A stretch of 64,000 nt of DNA from Cupriavidus necator (GTDB lineage Bacteria > Pseudomonadota > Gammaproteobacteria > Burkholderiales > Burkholderiaceae), in NCBI GenBank assembly GCA_022041995.1, contig CP074390.1, positions 2,777,771-2,841,770 on the forward strand, in the 5' to 3' direction. Under the pieces are notes generated by a model that saw only the letters and a list, made by a program, of their open reading frames with translations, did no database searches and was not told the DNA's origin. Numbering within the stretch: the stretch's first letter is position 1; each line of letters starts with the position of its first letter. The position numbers and the translations under genes were made by a program. This document shows positions 1-9,198 of the stretch, one piece after another.

Positions 1-2
1 AC

Positions 3-71
3 GAGCCGGAAGTGGTGCTCGACCAGGTCGCGACCCATATGCCGGCCGCCGACACCACGGTAGTCCAGTGA
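3..71 (+). CDS. C-terminal end of an unidentified protein (cut by window edge)
   Basis: An open frame enters from the left edge and stops at TGA 69-71, leaving about 22 residues that end in ADTTVVQ. It is too short to identify. Its stop overlaps a GTG at 68 that opens the next frame, an arrangement seen in operons, but the next frame is itself a gene fragment, so the overlap may be accidental. Confidence 0.3.
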   Translation, partial: EPEVVLDQVATHMPAADTTVVQ

Positions 72-371
72 GCGGCAGCGCGCAAGCACACATCACCGGC
101 AACTATGGCTCCCGGGCACTACGGAAGGCTTCGACCGCGGCAATCACCAGCGCAGGCACGATTTCGAAATGGCTGCTTGAGTCGATTCAGCCTCACGAGC
201 TGCTGTTCCGCCTGGCCGAGGAGGCGGGCGTGGTACTGCTGCCTGGCAAGGGATTCGGTACGCGCCACCCGTCGGGTCGGGTCTCGCTGGCCAACCTCAA
301 TGAAGAAGACTATGTGAAGATTGGTCGCTGCGTGCGCAAGCTGCGCGACGAGTATCTCGAACCTGTCGCTG
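68..371 (+). pseudogene. aspD: 3' fragment of aspartate 4-decarboxylase/transaminase (aspD-like)
   Basis: From about residue 33 the translation reads like the last 70 residues of AspD, the PLP-dependent bifunctional aspartate aminotransferase/4-decarboxylase, with LFRLAEEAGVVLLPGKGFG followed by VSLANLNEEDYVKIG. The catalytic and PLP-lysine regions are absent, since AspD is normally about 530 residues. The match ends abruptly after RDEYLE at about 370; the following DNA codes in another frame for the end of a LysR-type protein. The GTG at 68 with the first 30 residues is probably not a real start. I read this as a recombination scar. The family call is good and the function is lost. Confidence 0.6.
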
Positions 372-566
372 GAGCTGCGCACCGGCGAGATCGCGCTGCT
401 GGACGTGACCGGCACGCCGATCGAGCGCATCTGGCATGCCGCGCATATGTCCAGCAAGCGTTTGTCACCAGCGAGCGAGAGCTGCCGCGCCTATCTGCTG
501 GAGCACACAGCGGAGTTTTTGGGGAAGGCGTATGGCGGGCTGATGCCGGGGCGGCGGGTGGCCTGA
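372..566 (+). pseudogene. cbbR: 3' fragment of a CbbR-type LysR regulator
   Basis: In the frame ending at TGA 564-566, the 65 residues from LSLELRTGEIALLDV to the end match the C-terminal effector-binding part of CbbR, the LysR-type activator of Calvin-cycle operons; landmarks are ERIWHAAHMSSKRLSPASE and the ending GLMPGRRVA. The helix-turn-helix and most of the effector domain are missing. It is fused out of frame to the aspD fragment. A second, more decayed copy of its last 90 bp lies at 17247-17337 in the same orientation. The remnant is not expected to be functional. Confidence 0.6.
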
Positions 567-1016
567 GGTTCTCCAGTCCCGCTCGGAGCCAACTGGGGCA
601 GCGGCAGCTGGTGAAGGCCTTCTGATGACAAAGGCTAGAGAATTGCGAATCCTCTGATCGCCATGAACGATCGCGATGGCACTAGAGGCATCATCGAAAC
701 AACGGTGATTGGGCGTAGCAACCTGAAACTCGCTAACGATGGCCGCATCATGCGGCCAAGTTCGCGCGTATAGGAGCTCGCAATGCAAAAACGAACCACC
801 TCGAAACATGAAACCGTGCCGGCCGCGAAATCCAGCAGACTGCCGCGAATCGCTCGAGCATATCAGCGCCAGCCTTAGTTGCATCCTGTCCCTGCTGGAA
901 GTGGAAAGCGAACGTTCCGAGGCGTGCCACGGCATTCATTGCCTGGTGGTCATGAATGGGTGAAATGCTGGACGGCACGAGACACGCGTGCCGTTCCAGG
1001 TGGGAGCGTCAGGCAA
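567..1016. other. Intergenic, possible small ORF only
   Basis: No confident gene. A plus-strand frame at 739-963 (internal ATG at 808) ends in about 45 residues with a leucine-rich stretch (SASLSCILSLLEVESE) that looks more protein-like than random sequence. It lacks a convincing ribosome site and I cannot name it. The rest is ordinary spacer next to the 3' end of the Bug-receptor gene. Confidence 0.3.
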
Positions 1017-2008
1017 TCACTCCGGCTGAACGCCAGCGTCCTTGATGATCTTCGTCCACCGACTCACTTCGTCGCCGAAGAATTTCTTGTGGCCCGCCGG
1101 TGAGAGACGGTCGTCCGCCACAACGGTAATGCCCAATGCCTCTTCACGCTTGATCAATGCCGGATCCTTCAACGCTGCGCGCAAGGCCTTGTTGAGCTTA
1201 TCCAGTATCCCTGGGGCGTACCACGCGGCGCATACAATCCATGCCAGACGGTGAAATTGAAGCCGGGTAAGCCCGCCTCATTCAGCGTCGGAATACCCGC
1301 CAAAGCCGGCACCGTCGAGCGTTGTGCGCTGGTCACTCCATAGGCCTTGACTTTCCTGGCTTCGATCTGCGGTGTACTGTTCGTAGCCTGCTCGCACATG
1401 AGATCGACTTGTCCACCCATGATGTCGGACATCGCGGGCGCCGTTCCTTTGTACGGAACGAAGGTCATGTTGCTCTTCAGCGTACTTTGCAGCAGCAAGC
1501 TGCAAAGGTGGGACGCCGATCCGACGCCTGCATTAGCCAGGTTTAGCTTTCCGCCATTCGCGGCAATGAGCTTGCGAAGGTCGGCAAGATTATTCGGCGG
1601 TAGCCCAGTCTTGCCTATCAGGGTCGACGGCGCCTCGTTGATCAACCCCAGGAACTCCAGGTCCGAGGTCTTGTAGCCGAGCTTCTTGTACAACGCGGGC
1701 GCTGTCGCCAGGCCGATATGGTGAACCAGCAGCGTGTATCCATCAGGGTTCGCGCGCGCAACACGCGCCGTGCCGATGGTGCCGCCGGCTCCGGCGGTAT
1801 TCTCCACGACGACCGTCGTGCCGAGCGTTTTACGCAGCGATTCGGCGACGTCGCGCGCAATCTTGTCGCTCGGCCCTCCCGCCACGAACGGGACAACCAA
1901 AGTGACAGGCTTCTCCGGATATTCGGCGCGGGCGTAGCCAGATGTGACGAAGAGACCGCTGACAATGCATAGGGTTGCGGCTCGCATCGCCGCTTGCTTG
2001 ATCCACAT
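1017..2008 (-). pseudogene. Bug-family (TctC-like) solute-binding protein, frameshifted near the C-terminus
   Basis: Periplasmic binding protein of the tripartite tricarboxylate transporter family. A signal peptide (about residues 1-28, ending YARA) is followed by the family's PEKPVTLVVPFVAGGPSD start, VENTAGAGGTIG, NPDGYTLL and the VPYKGTAPAMSD ligand loop. The frame breaks after APRGTPQG. The expected tail, beginning LDKLNKAL and ending KDAGVQPE before a stop at 1017-1019, is intact one frame over, so a single base is missing from the short C-run at about 1209-1211. With one base restored the protein is 330 residues, normal for the family. It lies downstream of the tartrate-dehydratase-like gene on the same strand, which suggests a dicarboxylate or sugar-acid ligand. 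No membrane TTT subunits are nearby, as is usual for Bug proteins. Confidence 0.85.
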
Positions 2009-2043
2009 GGTTGTCTCCGTTTGTGTTTTTGAGTTGTTGCCGC

Positions 2044-2968
2044 TTAAGCCGACAATTGCTGCATCACGCTGTAAAGGTCCGACTTGCCTTCGAAGCCAAT
2101 GCCCGGCAGGTCAGGCATCGTGAGGTAGCCCTTCTCGACCTTGACGCCATCGGGGAATCCGCCGAACGGCTGGAACAGGTCGGGGTAGCTCTCATTGCCA
2201 CCCAGGCCCAGGCCTGCGGCGATGTTCAGCGACATCTGATGGCCGCCGTGCGGGATGCAGCGGCTGGCGGACCAACCGTGCTGCCTGAGCATGTCGAGCG
2301 TGCGCAGGTATTCGACCAATCCATAGCTCAGCGCGCAGTCGAACTGCAGATAGTCGCGGTCGGGACGCATGCCGCCGTAGCGGATCAGGTTGCGGGCGTC
2401 TTGCATCGAGAACAGGTCCTCGCCCGTCGCCATCGGCTTGTCGTAGTAATTGCGCAGCGTAGCCTGCAGCTCGAAGTCCAGCGGATCGCCCGGCTCCTCG
2501 TACCAGAACAGATCGTATTGCGACAGCGCTTTCGCATACTGGATGGCGGTGTCGAGATCGAAGCGGCCGTTGGCGTCAACGGCGAGCTTCTGACCATCTT
2601 GCAGAACGCTCAGGATCGAGTCGATGCGGCGCAGATCCTCGTCCAGCGACGCGCCGCCGATCTTCTTCTTGACCACCGTGTAGCCGCGGTCGATGTAGCT
2701 GCGCATCTCGTCCTTGAGCTTGCCGTGATCCTGGCCGGGATAGTAGTAACCACCGGCGGCGTAGACGAACACCTTACGGTCTGCCTGCCCATTGCCATAA
2801 CGGTCGGCCAGCAGCTGGTACAGCGGCTTGCCCTCGATCTTGGCAACGGCGTCCCAGATTGCCATGTCGATGGTGCCGATCGCGACCGAACGCTCGCCAT
2901 GGCCGCCCGGCTTCTCGTTCTTGAACATGGTGTCCCAGATCTTGTGGGGATCCAGGTTGATCCATGCC
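2044..2968 (-). pseudogene. D(-)-tartrate dehydratase-like enolase-superfamily protein, 5'-truncated
   Basis: About 308 residues of a mandelate-racemase-group enolase-superfamily enzyme. The sequence closest to my recollection is D(-)-tartrate dehydratase: VVKKKIGGA carries the KxK catalytic lysines, VDANGRFD the first metal Asp, WYEEPGDP and ATGEDLFS further metal ligands, and the end HGGHQMSLN, GGNESYPDLFQPFGGFPDG and GFEGKSDLYS is typical. The family is about 390 residues; the first 75 or so, which cap the active site, are missing. Homology begins at NLDPHKIWD, a few bases beyond the stop of the flavin reductase, and the residues before it are unrelated. A deletion or recombination joined the two genes, leaving no proper start codon. 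Probably inactive. Confidence 0.75.
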
Positions 2969-2981
2969 CTTCCTCGCGTGC

Positions 2982-3926
2982 TTATATGTCCAATACCAGC
3001 TCCGCACACTTCGCTCTAGAAACGCAGATCAAGATCGACTTGTTTGCGATGCGCTCATCTTCGCTTAAGACGTAGTCACGATGATCGGCCACGCCGGCAG
3101 CCAGCGGGACTTCACAGCTTCGACACAGCCCCTCGCGGCACGACGACGGCAGGCATACGCCGTTCGCCTCAAGCACCTCAAGGATGCTGGCATCTTGCGG
3201 GACCGTGAATCGTCCCCCATGCTTGAGCAGACGCACCTGAAAGGCGTCGCGTTCGGCAATCGCTTGCGCATCGGCGCTGAACCGTTCGACATGCACAGCA
3301 AGAGGATCGATGCCGAGCGTCTGCGCGTGACCGCACACCGCGTCCATCAAGGGACCTGGCCCGCAAGTGTAGACATGCCAGCCCGATGGCATCTGCCGCA
3401 ACGCCGCCTCGAGGTCGGCCCGGCCGTCCTGTTCGTCATCGGCATGCAACACGATCCGATCCGCAAACGGCGCGAGCTGCTCAAGGTACCCGGCATGGCG
3501 CCGCGAGCGCACGCAATACAGCAGACTCCACGCGTAACCGAGGTCGATACACCGCCGGATCATGCTCAGGATCGGCGTAATGCCAATGCCTCCGGCTACA
3601 AACAGATGGCCTGCAGCCGCCTCCTCCAACCCGAACAGCGACCGTGGCGCGCCCACTTGTAGGCAATCACCGAGCCGCAACTGCTCATGGGCAAAACGAG
3701 AGCCGCCGCGAGAAGCCGAAGCCAGGCCGATGCCGAGCCAATAGCGCGTCCTGTCGGTCGCCGAACTGGCAATCGAATACTGCCTCGTCAGGCCATTTGG
3801 AAAGCCGACGTCGACGTGTGCGCCCGGTTCAAATGGCGGCAAGGCCTCACGCGAACGATGCTGAAGCTCGACACCGAGCACGCCTTCAGCCTCCAGACGA
3901 AGGCCAGTTACGAGCAGTTCCATCAT
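2982..3926 (-). CDS. Ferredoxin reductase component of an aromatic oxygenase (VanB-type)
   Basis: Electron-transfer partner of the Rieske oxygenase encoded just upstream. The order is FMN/FAD-binding barrel (RQYSIAS near residue 50), NAD-binding domain (VAGGIGITPILSMI, then TCGPGPLM), and a C-terminal plant-type [2Fe-2S] domain with the cysteine pattern SSCREGLCRSC plus the last ligand in LICVS. This is the domain order of phthalate- and vanillate-type reductases, about 314 residues as expected. The start at 3926 overlaps the oxygenase stop as ATGATG, implying translational coupling. The substrate cannot be read from the sequence. The gene is complete, but the DNA past its stop joins a truncated tartrate-dehydratase gene. 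Confidence 0.88.
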   Translation of the reverse strand: MMELLVTGLRLEAEGVLGVELQHRSREALPPFEPGAHVDVGFPNGLTRQYSIASSATDRTRYWLGIGLASASRGGSRFAHEQLRLGDCLQVGAPRSLFGLEEAAAGHLFVAGGIGITPILSMIRRCIDLGYAWSLLYCVRSRRHAGYLEQLAPFADRIVLHADDEQDGRADLEAALRQMPSGWHVYTCGPGPLMDAVCGHAQTLGIDPLAVHVERFSADAQAIAERDAFQVRLLKHGGRFTVPQDASILEVLEANGVCLPSSCREGLCRSCEVPLAAGVADHRDYVLSEDERIANKSILICVSRAKCAELVLDI

Positions 3927-4975
3927 GCCCCCCCGGTCTGACCGTCCCGGGTCTGCGCAGACTCGTCGGCGAGCCTGCGTTCGACGACCCACCGGAATTG
4001 CGACAACGCTGCGTCGATAGAAAATGGCATCATCTTGAAGCCCGGTGCCAGCGCCAGCGAACGTTGCTGCGCTGTGATGATGTCGCGATCCTCATCGAAC
4101 GCCGTGACCACGCTTTGGTGAATCGAGCGCGTGACCTCCGGATTGTCGATCGCAAAATTGTGGGGATGCGCGAAGAAGTAGTGCGTGGAGGTTTCTGTCT
4201 CCGGCGTCAGCGCCTGGCAACCGCGAAACTCGGCGGCGTCGACACGCGTGCCGTCAGGCGCACCGGTGCCCGCGGGCGCCATGCCAGAATCCATCAGCAG
4301 GATGGCCGGAATCGTGAAGTTGTAGATATTCCAGCGATCGACCCTGCCGGGCCAGTTCTTGACCTGCTTCGCGAATGGCGGCGCTTCCGTATTGATGGTC
4401 CAGCGAGTAATGCGCACGCCATCCTCCAGTCGCTCGACTTTGGGCTGCGCGACGGCATAGTCCTCACTGCCACCGAGCGTGGTGGGATGCACAAACGGTA
4501 AGTGCGAGAAATCGAGCAGGTTGTCGGCGATCAGCAAATAATTCACGTCGTAGTGAATGTACCCGTCGAGGCTGCGCCAAGCGGGATCGGCCAGCCAGTG
4601 CGTATCGGGAATCACATCGGGATCCGCCGCTTCGGGATCGCCCATCCAGATCCAGATCCAGCGGTTGCGCTCAACCACCGGAAACACGCGCACACGCGCC
4701 TGTGGCGGGATTCGCTGCTGCGCTGGCGCCTCGACGCACTGGCCCGATGTGTCGAACTTCAGGCCGTGGTACATGCAGCGCACACAGTCGCCTTCTCGCC
4801 GACCGATCGACAACGGCGCTCCGCGATGGCAGCAACGGTCCTCCAGCGCGTGAAGCGTACCGTCCTCGGACCGATACATCAGTACCGGAATGCCGATGAT
4901 CGTACGACTGAACAGATCGCTTGCGCCGACCTCATTGTCCCAGCCAGCCACATACCAGGTGTTCCTGACGAACAT
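3923..4975 (-). CDS. Rieske non-heme iron oxygenase, vanillate O-demethylase (VanA) type
   Basis: Catalytic subunit of a ring-hydroxylating or O-demethylating oxygenase. The N-terminal Rieske [2Fe-2S] ligands are C48/H50 and C67/H70. The C-terminal catalytic domain has the mononuclear iron site N152, H158 and H163 in DNLLDFSHLPFVH. At 350 residues it fits the one-subunit VanA/DdmC-like group. The ATG at 4975 is chosen because it gives the family start MFVRNTWYVAGW and has an AGGAGA ribosome site; an upstream in-frame ATG at 5044 does not. It is transcribed away from the LysR gene, its likely regulator, and is coupled to the reductase. The substrate is probably an aromatic acid or ether. Confidence 0.9.
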   Translation of the reverse strand: MFVRNTWYVAGWDNEVGASDLFSRTIIGIPVLMYRSEDGTLHALEDRCCHRGAPLSIGRREGDCVRCMYHGLKFDTSGQCVEAPAQQRIPPQARVRVFPVVERNRWIWIWMGDPEAADPDVIPDTHWLADPAWRSLDGYIHYDVNYLLIADNLLDFSHLPFVHPTTLGGSEDYAVAQPKVERLEDGVRITRWTINTEAPPFAKQVKNWPGRVDRWNIYNFTIPAILLMDSGMAPAGTGAPDGTRVDAAEFRGCQALTPETETSTHYFFAHPHNFAIDNPEVTRSIHQSVVTAFDEDRDIITAQQRSLALAPGFKMMPFSIDAALSQFRWVVERRLADESAQTRDGQTGGA

Positions 4976-5082
4976 TGCGTGTCTCCTGTGAGTGAACGCC
5001 CTCTGCGAGGCGTGTTGACAGGAGGTTAGGTAAGACGTCAACATGCGTCAATATCATGCCGGTCATTGATGGAATGTACTCC
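4976..5082. promoter_or_regulatory. Divergent promoter region between Rieske oxygenase and LysR gene
   Basis: About 107 bp separate the start of the oxygenase operon from the preferred start of the LysR gene. Divergent placement is the classic layout in which a LysR regulator controls its neighbour from the shared spacer. Interrupted dyads of the T-N11-A type can be picked out but none is distinctive enough to call an operator. Confidence 0.45.
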
Positions 5083-6066
5083 ATGCATACTGACGATTTC
5101 GACTACAACCTGCTGACGGTGTTCGACGCCATGCTCCGCGAACGCAGCGTGACGCGCGCAGCCCAGCAGCTCGGCCTCACGCAGAGCGCAATGAGTCATG
5201 CTTTGAACCGTTTGCGCGAGTACTTCGACGATCCGCTGTTCGTCAAGACGTCCGCAGGGATGACGCCAACGACCAAGGCCGAAGCGCTGGCAGAGACCAT
5301 CCTCGAGGTCATGACCGCAATGCGCACGCGCGTACTGCCGCAGGCAAGCTTCGATCCGGGATCGATGCAGCGCACATTCACGCTCTGCATGACCGATATG
5401 GGTGAACTGGTGTTCCTGCCGCCCTTGATGAAGCGGCTGCGCGTGATGGCGCCGCACTGCAAATTGCGAACGTTGCAGGTGCCGATTCCGCAAATCGAAG
5501 CGCTGCTGGCATCGGGTGATGCCGATCTGCTGCTGGGTTCCGTGCAAACTGCGCCGGAATCGCTCTTTCAGCAGCAACTCTTCATGCATGGCTTCGTGAC
5601 CATCGTCAGCAAGAAGAACAATCAGGTACGCGACGCCATGACGATCGACCAATTCGAGTCGATGCCACACATCGCCGTCAGCCTCGCCGGCCGATCAAGC
5701 CCCTCCTACGATGAGGCATTCGAACGCCACGGGCTCAAGCGCAATATCTATCTTCATACGCCTCACTTTCTCACTATTCCACTGCTGATGGAGCAGCAAC
5801 CGGAGCTGATTGCCACAGTGCCTGAAGAGCTGGCGAATGTCTTCAGCCGCTACGGCATCGTGCGAGTGGTAAAGCCACCCGTTGCGTTGCCTCCCTACGC
5901 GCTGAGCCAGTACTGGCATCCGCGGTTTCACCACGATCCGGCGATAGTGTGGTTGCGTCAACTAGTGAAGCAGACTTTTGAGCGGTACCCGGAAACCGAT
6001 TTGTCGCCGGACACCGTGCCGGTTCCATTTCGCAGCAAGCAAGCACAAAGAAAGCACAACGCCTGA
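5083..6066 (+). CDS. LysR-family transcriptional regulator (NahR/LinR-like)
   Basis: Likely regulator of the divergent oxygenase/reductase operon. The N-terminal winged helix-turn-helix is clear (LLTVFDAMLRERSVTRAAQ, then SQSAMSHALNRLRE-like spacing and DPLFVKTSAGM), followed by an effector-binding domain starting about residue 90 (RTFTLCMTDMGE). The residues FDYNLLTVFDAML and the MTDMGE motif match the NahR/NodD branch, whose members often respond to aromatic acids. The preferred start is ATG 5083; ATGs at 5056 and 5074 are in frame and would only add an N-terminal extension. The last 25 residues are charged and variable. The effector is unknown. Confidence 0.88.
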   Translation: MHTDDFDYNLLTVFDAMLRERSVTRAAQQLGLTQSAMSHALNRLREYFDDPLFVKTSAGMTPTTKAEALAETILEVMTAMRTRVLPQASFDPGSMQRTFTLCMTDMGELVFLPPLMKRLRVMAPHCKLRTLQVPIPQIEALLASGDADLLLGSVQTAPESLFQQQLFMHGFVTIVSKKNNQVRDAMTIDQFESMPHIAVSLAGRSSPSYDEAFERHGLKRNIYLHTPHFLTIPLLMEQQPELIATVPEELANVFSRYGIVRVVKPPVALPPYALSQYWHPRFHHDPAIVWLRQLVKQTFERYPETDLSPDTVPVPFRSKQAQRKHNA

Positions 6067-6324
6067 CTACGTTTCGCTGCCGCGTTGGGACTCAAGTGAG
6101 AGGGCGTCCGCGATGGTCGACAACGCGCCTAACCAAGGTGGTCAGAATGGCTGTTGTGCCCTTGAGGACCGCCACTGGGGCCGCGCGGGGTCGAACGTCG
6201 GAAACGGGTCGATCAAAGACGGCCGCAGTTTCGCAGCGGTCATCCGCCGGCTGGCAGGAGTCATTCGACAAGAGGTGCCTTTTGATCGACAATCGGTGTT
6301 CCGATACGACCACGCTAAAAGCTC

Positions 6325-7362
6325 ATGAGGTGCCTGTTAAAAATCAGCTTGTTGCGTCAGTTGTTCGCAATCAGCCTTGCCGCAGCGGTTGCATTGCCCG
6401 TACTGGCTCAGGAAATCTACAACAACCTCGCCTCCAGGCCGTCCGGAAAAATCTATTTCAACAGCGTCACCCCGAAGAGCAAATGGGAGCTGGTCCATCG
6501 AAAGTACGACAGGAAACCAACGACCGTGTGGGGCATGCTGTACATGCCCGAGAGCGTCCAACGCAGAGTCCCCGCCATGGTGATCTCCCACGGGTCGGCG
6601 GGCGTACAGGAAAAGGACATCGACCGCTGGGTACGTGCGTTCAACCAGATGGGAATTGCAGCGTTCGTGGTCGACTCGTTTGGCGGCCGCGGGATTACTG
6701 GCACCATGGATGACCAGTCGCAATTGAGCCCTGCCGCCAACGACGCCGATGCGCTATTTGCCTTGAAACTGCTGAGTACGGATCCGCGTATCGATCCGCA
6801 AAGAATCGGGCAGATAGGATTTTCACGGGGTGGGCATGTTGCGATGGATCTGGTGCTCGAATCGTTCCAGAAAGGTGTCATCGACGACGATACACGGTTC
6901 GTTGCGCTGATTGGTTTCTACCCCGGATGCACTCAACTCTGGTGGGAGGTCCCGCCACCTCAGTTGACAGGGGCACCATTGATGCTGGCCGTGGGCGATA
7001 AGGATGACTACACACCAGCGCAGCCGTGCCTCAATGTCGCGGAGACCATGAAGCGAGATGGACAGTCGGTGGAGGTGCACGTGTACGCCGGGGCTTATCA
7101 CGATTTCGACAATACGCACGTCTACTTCAAGTACTTTCCCGGTGCCACGACGCTCCGCGATTGCCCCCAGGCTATCCTCGACGTTCGGCACGATGCGTAT
7201 TACCGGCTGCTGAGCGGGGAGAAATACGCCAGCTTCCAGGCTATGGACGCTGAATACAGGCGCTGCATTGCTCGAGGCGTCTCAGCCGGGTCCAGTCTCG
7301 ATCAAGGCAGAAAATCTGAAGCTGATGTAAAAGCGTTTTTGACGAGGGCAATGGGGTTGTAG
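6325..7362 (+). CDS. Exported dienelactone-hydrolase-family alpha/beta hydrolase
   Basis: A signal peptide (about residues 1-29, ending PVLAQ) precedes an alpha/beta-hydrolase domain. Nucleophile elbow: Ser in GFSRGG. Acid: Asp in VGDKDDYTP. Base: His in GAYHDFD. All three triad residues are therefore present. VISHGSAGVQEKD holds the oxyanion region. At 345 residues with an export signal it belongs to the periplasmic dienelactone-hydrolase-like group rather than cytoplasmic ClcD, which is about 235 residues. It follows the LysR gene on the same strand after 258 bp, so it may have its own promoter. Esterase or lactonase action on an aromatic or sugar-acid derivative is plausible; the substrate is not determinable. 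Confidence 0.8.
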   Translation: MRCLLKISLLRQLFAISLAAAVALPVLAQEIYNNLASRPSGKIYFNSVTPKSKWELVHRKYDRKPTTVWGMLYMPESVQRRVPAMVISHGSAGVQEKDIDRWVRAFNQMGIAAFVVDSFGGRGITGTMDDQSQLSPAANDADALFALKLLSTDPRIDPQRIGQIGFSRGGHVAMDLVLESFQKGVIDDDTRFVALIGFYPGCTQLWWEVPPPQLTGAPLMLAVGDKDDYTPAQPCLNVAETMKRDGQSVEVHVYAGAYHDFDNTHVYFKYFPGATTLRDCPQAILDVRHDAYYRLLSGEKYASFQAMDAEYRRCIARGVSAGSSLDQGRKSEADVKAFLTRAMGL

Positions 7363-8223
7363 CGATGGCGCTCCGTTTATTGAAGCAGACAGGCCTTCTA
7401 TTCTCGGGCCCTATGCTTTCATCCCCCATCTGTCAGCTAGGCAGCGAACCGAAGATCTAACAACCTCCAGCGGGCCGACGGTCGCCTATCGGCCATCAGG
7501 CGTCATTCGCTCACCGCGTCGGATAGACATTCAGAAGTCGGTTCCGTCCAGGAAGCAGCCATACCAATACAATTCATGCGTTGATTTATCTTGCGAGTCG
7601 ATAGGCATGTTGAGCAGCCCTGGGCGGGAGAATTCAGAGTATCCCCATTGTCCGATTTCATGATCGTCGCCACACTGCGCGGCGTCGCGGCAGTGCGGAA
7701 GTAAAGCGTCGGATTCTTGGCAGGCGAAGGAGGTTCGTAGACCTCCTCCGGGCCGCCGGCGCGCCGGCGCGCGCGACGCAACGCAACGCAACCCAACGCA
7801 GAAGGTCTAAACCAGCCGACAGGCATGGCAAGCGAGGCGCTCGAATGAGGCATCGATGAGCGCGTAGCCGCCGGCCAGCATGTCGCACGTTGACCCGCTC
7901 TTGCCTCACAAATGAGTCGAGGTGCATCGTGCGCTGTTAGGGATGCGACGCAGACACTGCAGCAGCCGCAGGAGGTGGATTTTGGGTCGAGATATGCATT
8001 GAATCTTGCGCATTACCTGCTTGTCAGAACAGGGACAGTGCAACATAAGCGCACTAGGCTCGGACAAGGCTGGCGGGCGCGAAATAGAAGCTGCCCCGCG
8101 AGCCCGTTTGGGGCGCCCTATCACGACTGCGACCCGCCGTGCATGATCCACGGCGATTATGTCGACGCAGGAGTAAGTCGCGCACTCCAAGAGAAGTGCA
8201 CGACTTGTTTGCGTCTTCCCGCA
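7363..8223. other. Non-coding stretch with possible decayed gene
   Basis: No confident gene in about 860 bp. On the minus strand, 7531-7660 translates to a plausible C-terminal stretch (GYSEFSRPGLLNMPID and ending YGCFLDGTDF) but the upstream part of the frame is low-complexity arginine-rich sequence, so at most a remnant is present. A GC-rich patch and an ACGCA pentamer run lie at about 7750-7800. Confidence 0.4.
7776..7800 (+). repeat. ACGCA pentanucleotide tandem repeat
   Basis: Five head-to-tail pentamers, four ACGCA and one ACCCA in fourth position, directly after a GC-only palindromic patch (GCCGGCGCGCCGGCGCGCGC). A short tandem repeat of this kind is slippage-prone; it is not within a recognised gene. 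Confidence 0.7.
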
Positions 8224-9198
8224 CTAGTTGTCGAGTTTCACCCCGGACTGGGCGACGATATCCTTCCACTTGACGTAGTCTGCCTGCACGAAATCGGCAA
8301 ACTCCTTCGGCGACATCTGCTTAGGCTCCGCGCCCTGCTCATGGATGGCTCGAATCACCGAAGGAGAAGAGAGAACCTTGTTGACCTCGGCGTTGATGCG
8401 GTTCACGATCTCCGGCGGGGTCTTCGCCGGCGCAAACAGCCCATACCACGTGCTGACATCTACCTCTTTGTATCCACTTTCGGCTACAGTCGGGACGTCT
8501 GGGAGAGAGGAACTTCGCTTCGCAGAGGTGACAGCTATCGGTCGCAGCGTGCCAGCTTTGATTTGCGCAAGAACGGACGGGACTGAGGCCACCATCAAGT
8601 CAACATTGCCGGCGATGGTGTCCGGAATCCCAGCACTCGATCCCTTGTAGGGAACATGCAATAGTTTGATACCCGCCGCACGGCTGAAAATCTCGGCCGC
8701 CAGATGGACCGTTGTACCACTCCCGGGAGAACCATACTTAAGCGAGCCCGGCGCGGCGCGTGCAGCTTTCACGACGTCACCAAGTGTCTTGAGCTTGGAA
8801 TTGACCGATGTAACCATGACAATGGGGGTATAGGCTACATGGCTGACCGCGACAAGATCGCGGCCTGGTACATAGGTTACGGACTTGTAGATCCACGGAG
8901 CCACGGACAAATTGTCCTTCTGGCCCATAACCAGGTCATAGCCGCCTGGCGCGGACCGTACAATGTCTGCGATCCCGACGGTCCCCCCAGCCCCAGGCTT
9001 GTTCTCTGGCACGAAGTTCCACTTCGTCGCCTGTGACACTTCTGTAGTCACCAAGCGAGTCAGAATGTCCGAGCCACCGCCGGGCGTCCATGGAATAACG
9101 ACTCGGATTGGCTTCGTCGGCCAAGGCGAACTGGCCTGTGCCTGCGCGCTAGTGAGTCCGCACGCCATCAGAAAGATGGCAAAGATTGTCTTTATCAC
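8224..9198 (-). CDS. Bug-family (TctC-like) periplasmic solute-binding protein
   Basis: Complete 324-residue extracytoplasmic receptor. A signal peptide (residues 1-21, ending SAQAQA) is followed by WPTKPIRVVIPWTPGGGSD, the PGAGGTVG loop, HVPYKGSSAG and the C-terminal FVQADYVKWKDIV block, all standard for the Bug family. These proteins bind small carboxylates or related compounds, usually without linked transporter genes. It is oriented towards a convergent spacer and away from the disrupted LysR gene, which may have been its regulator. It is full length, unlike the frameshifted copy at 1017-2008. Ligand unknown. Confidence 0.9.
   Translation of the reverse strand: MIKTIFAIFLMACGLTSAQAQASSPWPTKPIRVVIPWTPGGGSDILTRLVTTEVSQATKWNFVPENKPGAGGTVGIADIVRSAPGGYDLVMGQKDNLSVAPWIYKSVTYVPGRDLVAVSHVAYTPIVMVTSVNSKLKTLGDVVKAARAAPGSLKYGSPGSGTTVHLAAEIFSRAAGIKLLHVPYKGSSAGIPDTIAGNVDLMVASVPSVLAQIKAGTLRPIAVTSAKRSSSLPDVPTVAESGYKEVDVSTWYGLFAPAKTPPEIVNRINAEVNKVLSSPSVIRAIHEQGAEPKQMSPKEFADFVQADYVKWKDIVAQSGVKLDN

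Noticed and set aside
2011..3075. 354-codon plus-strand frame
   Set aside because: Antisense to the tartrate-dehydratase-like gene, whose catalytic motifs are clear.
7531..7660. Minus-strand C-terminal-like sequence ending YGCFLDGTDF
   Set aside because: Could be a remnant, but no family recognised and the upstream frame is low complexity.
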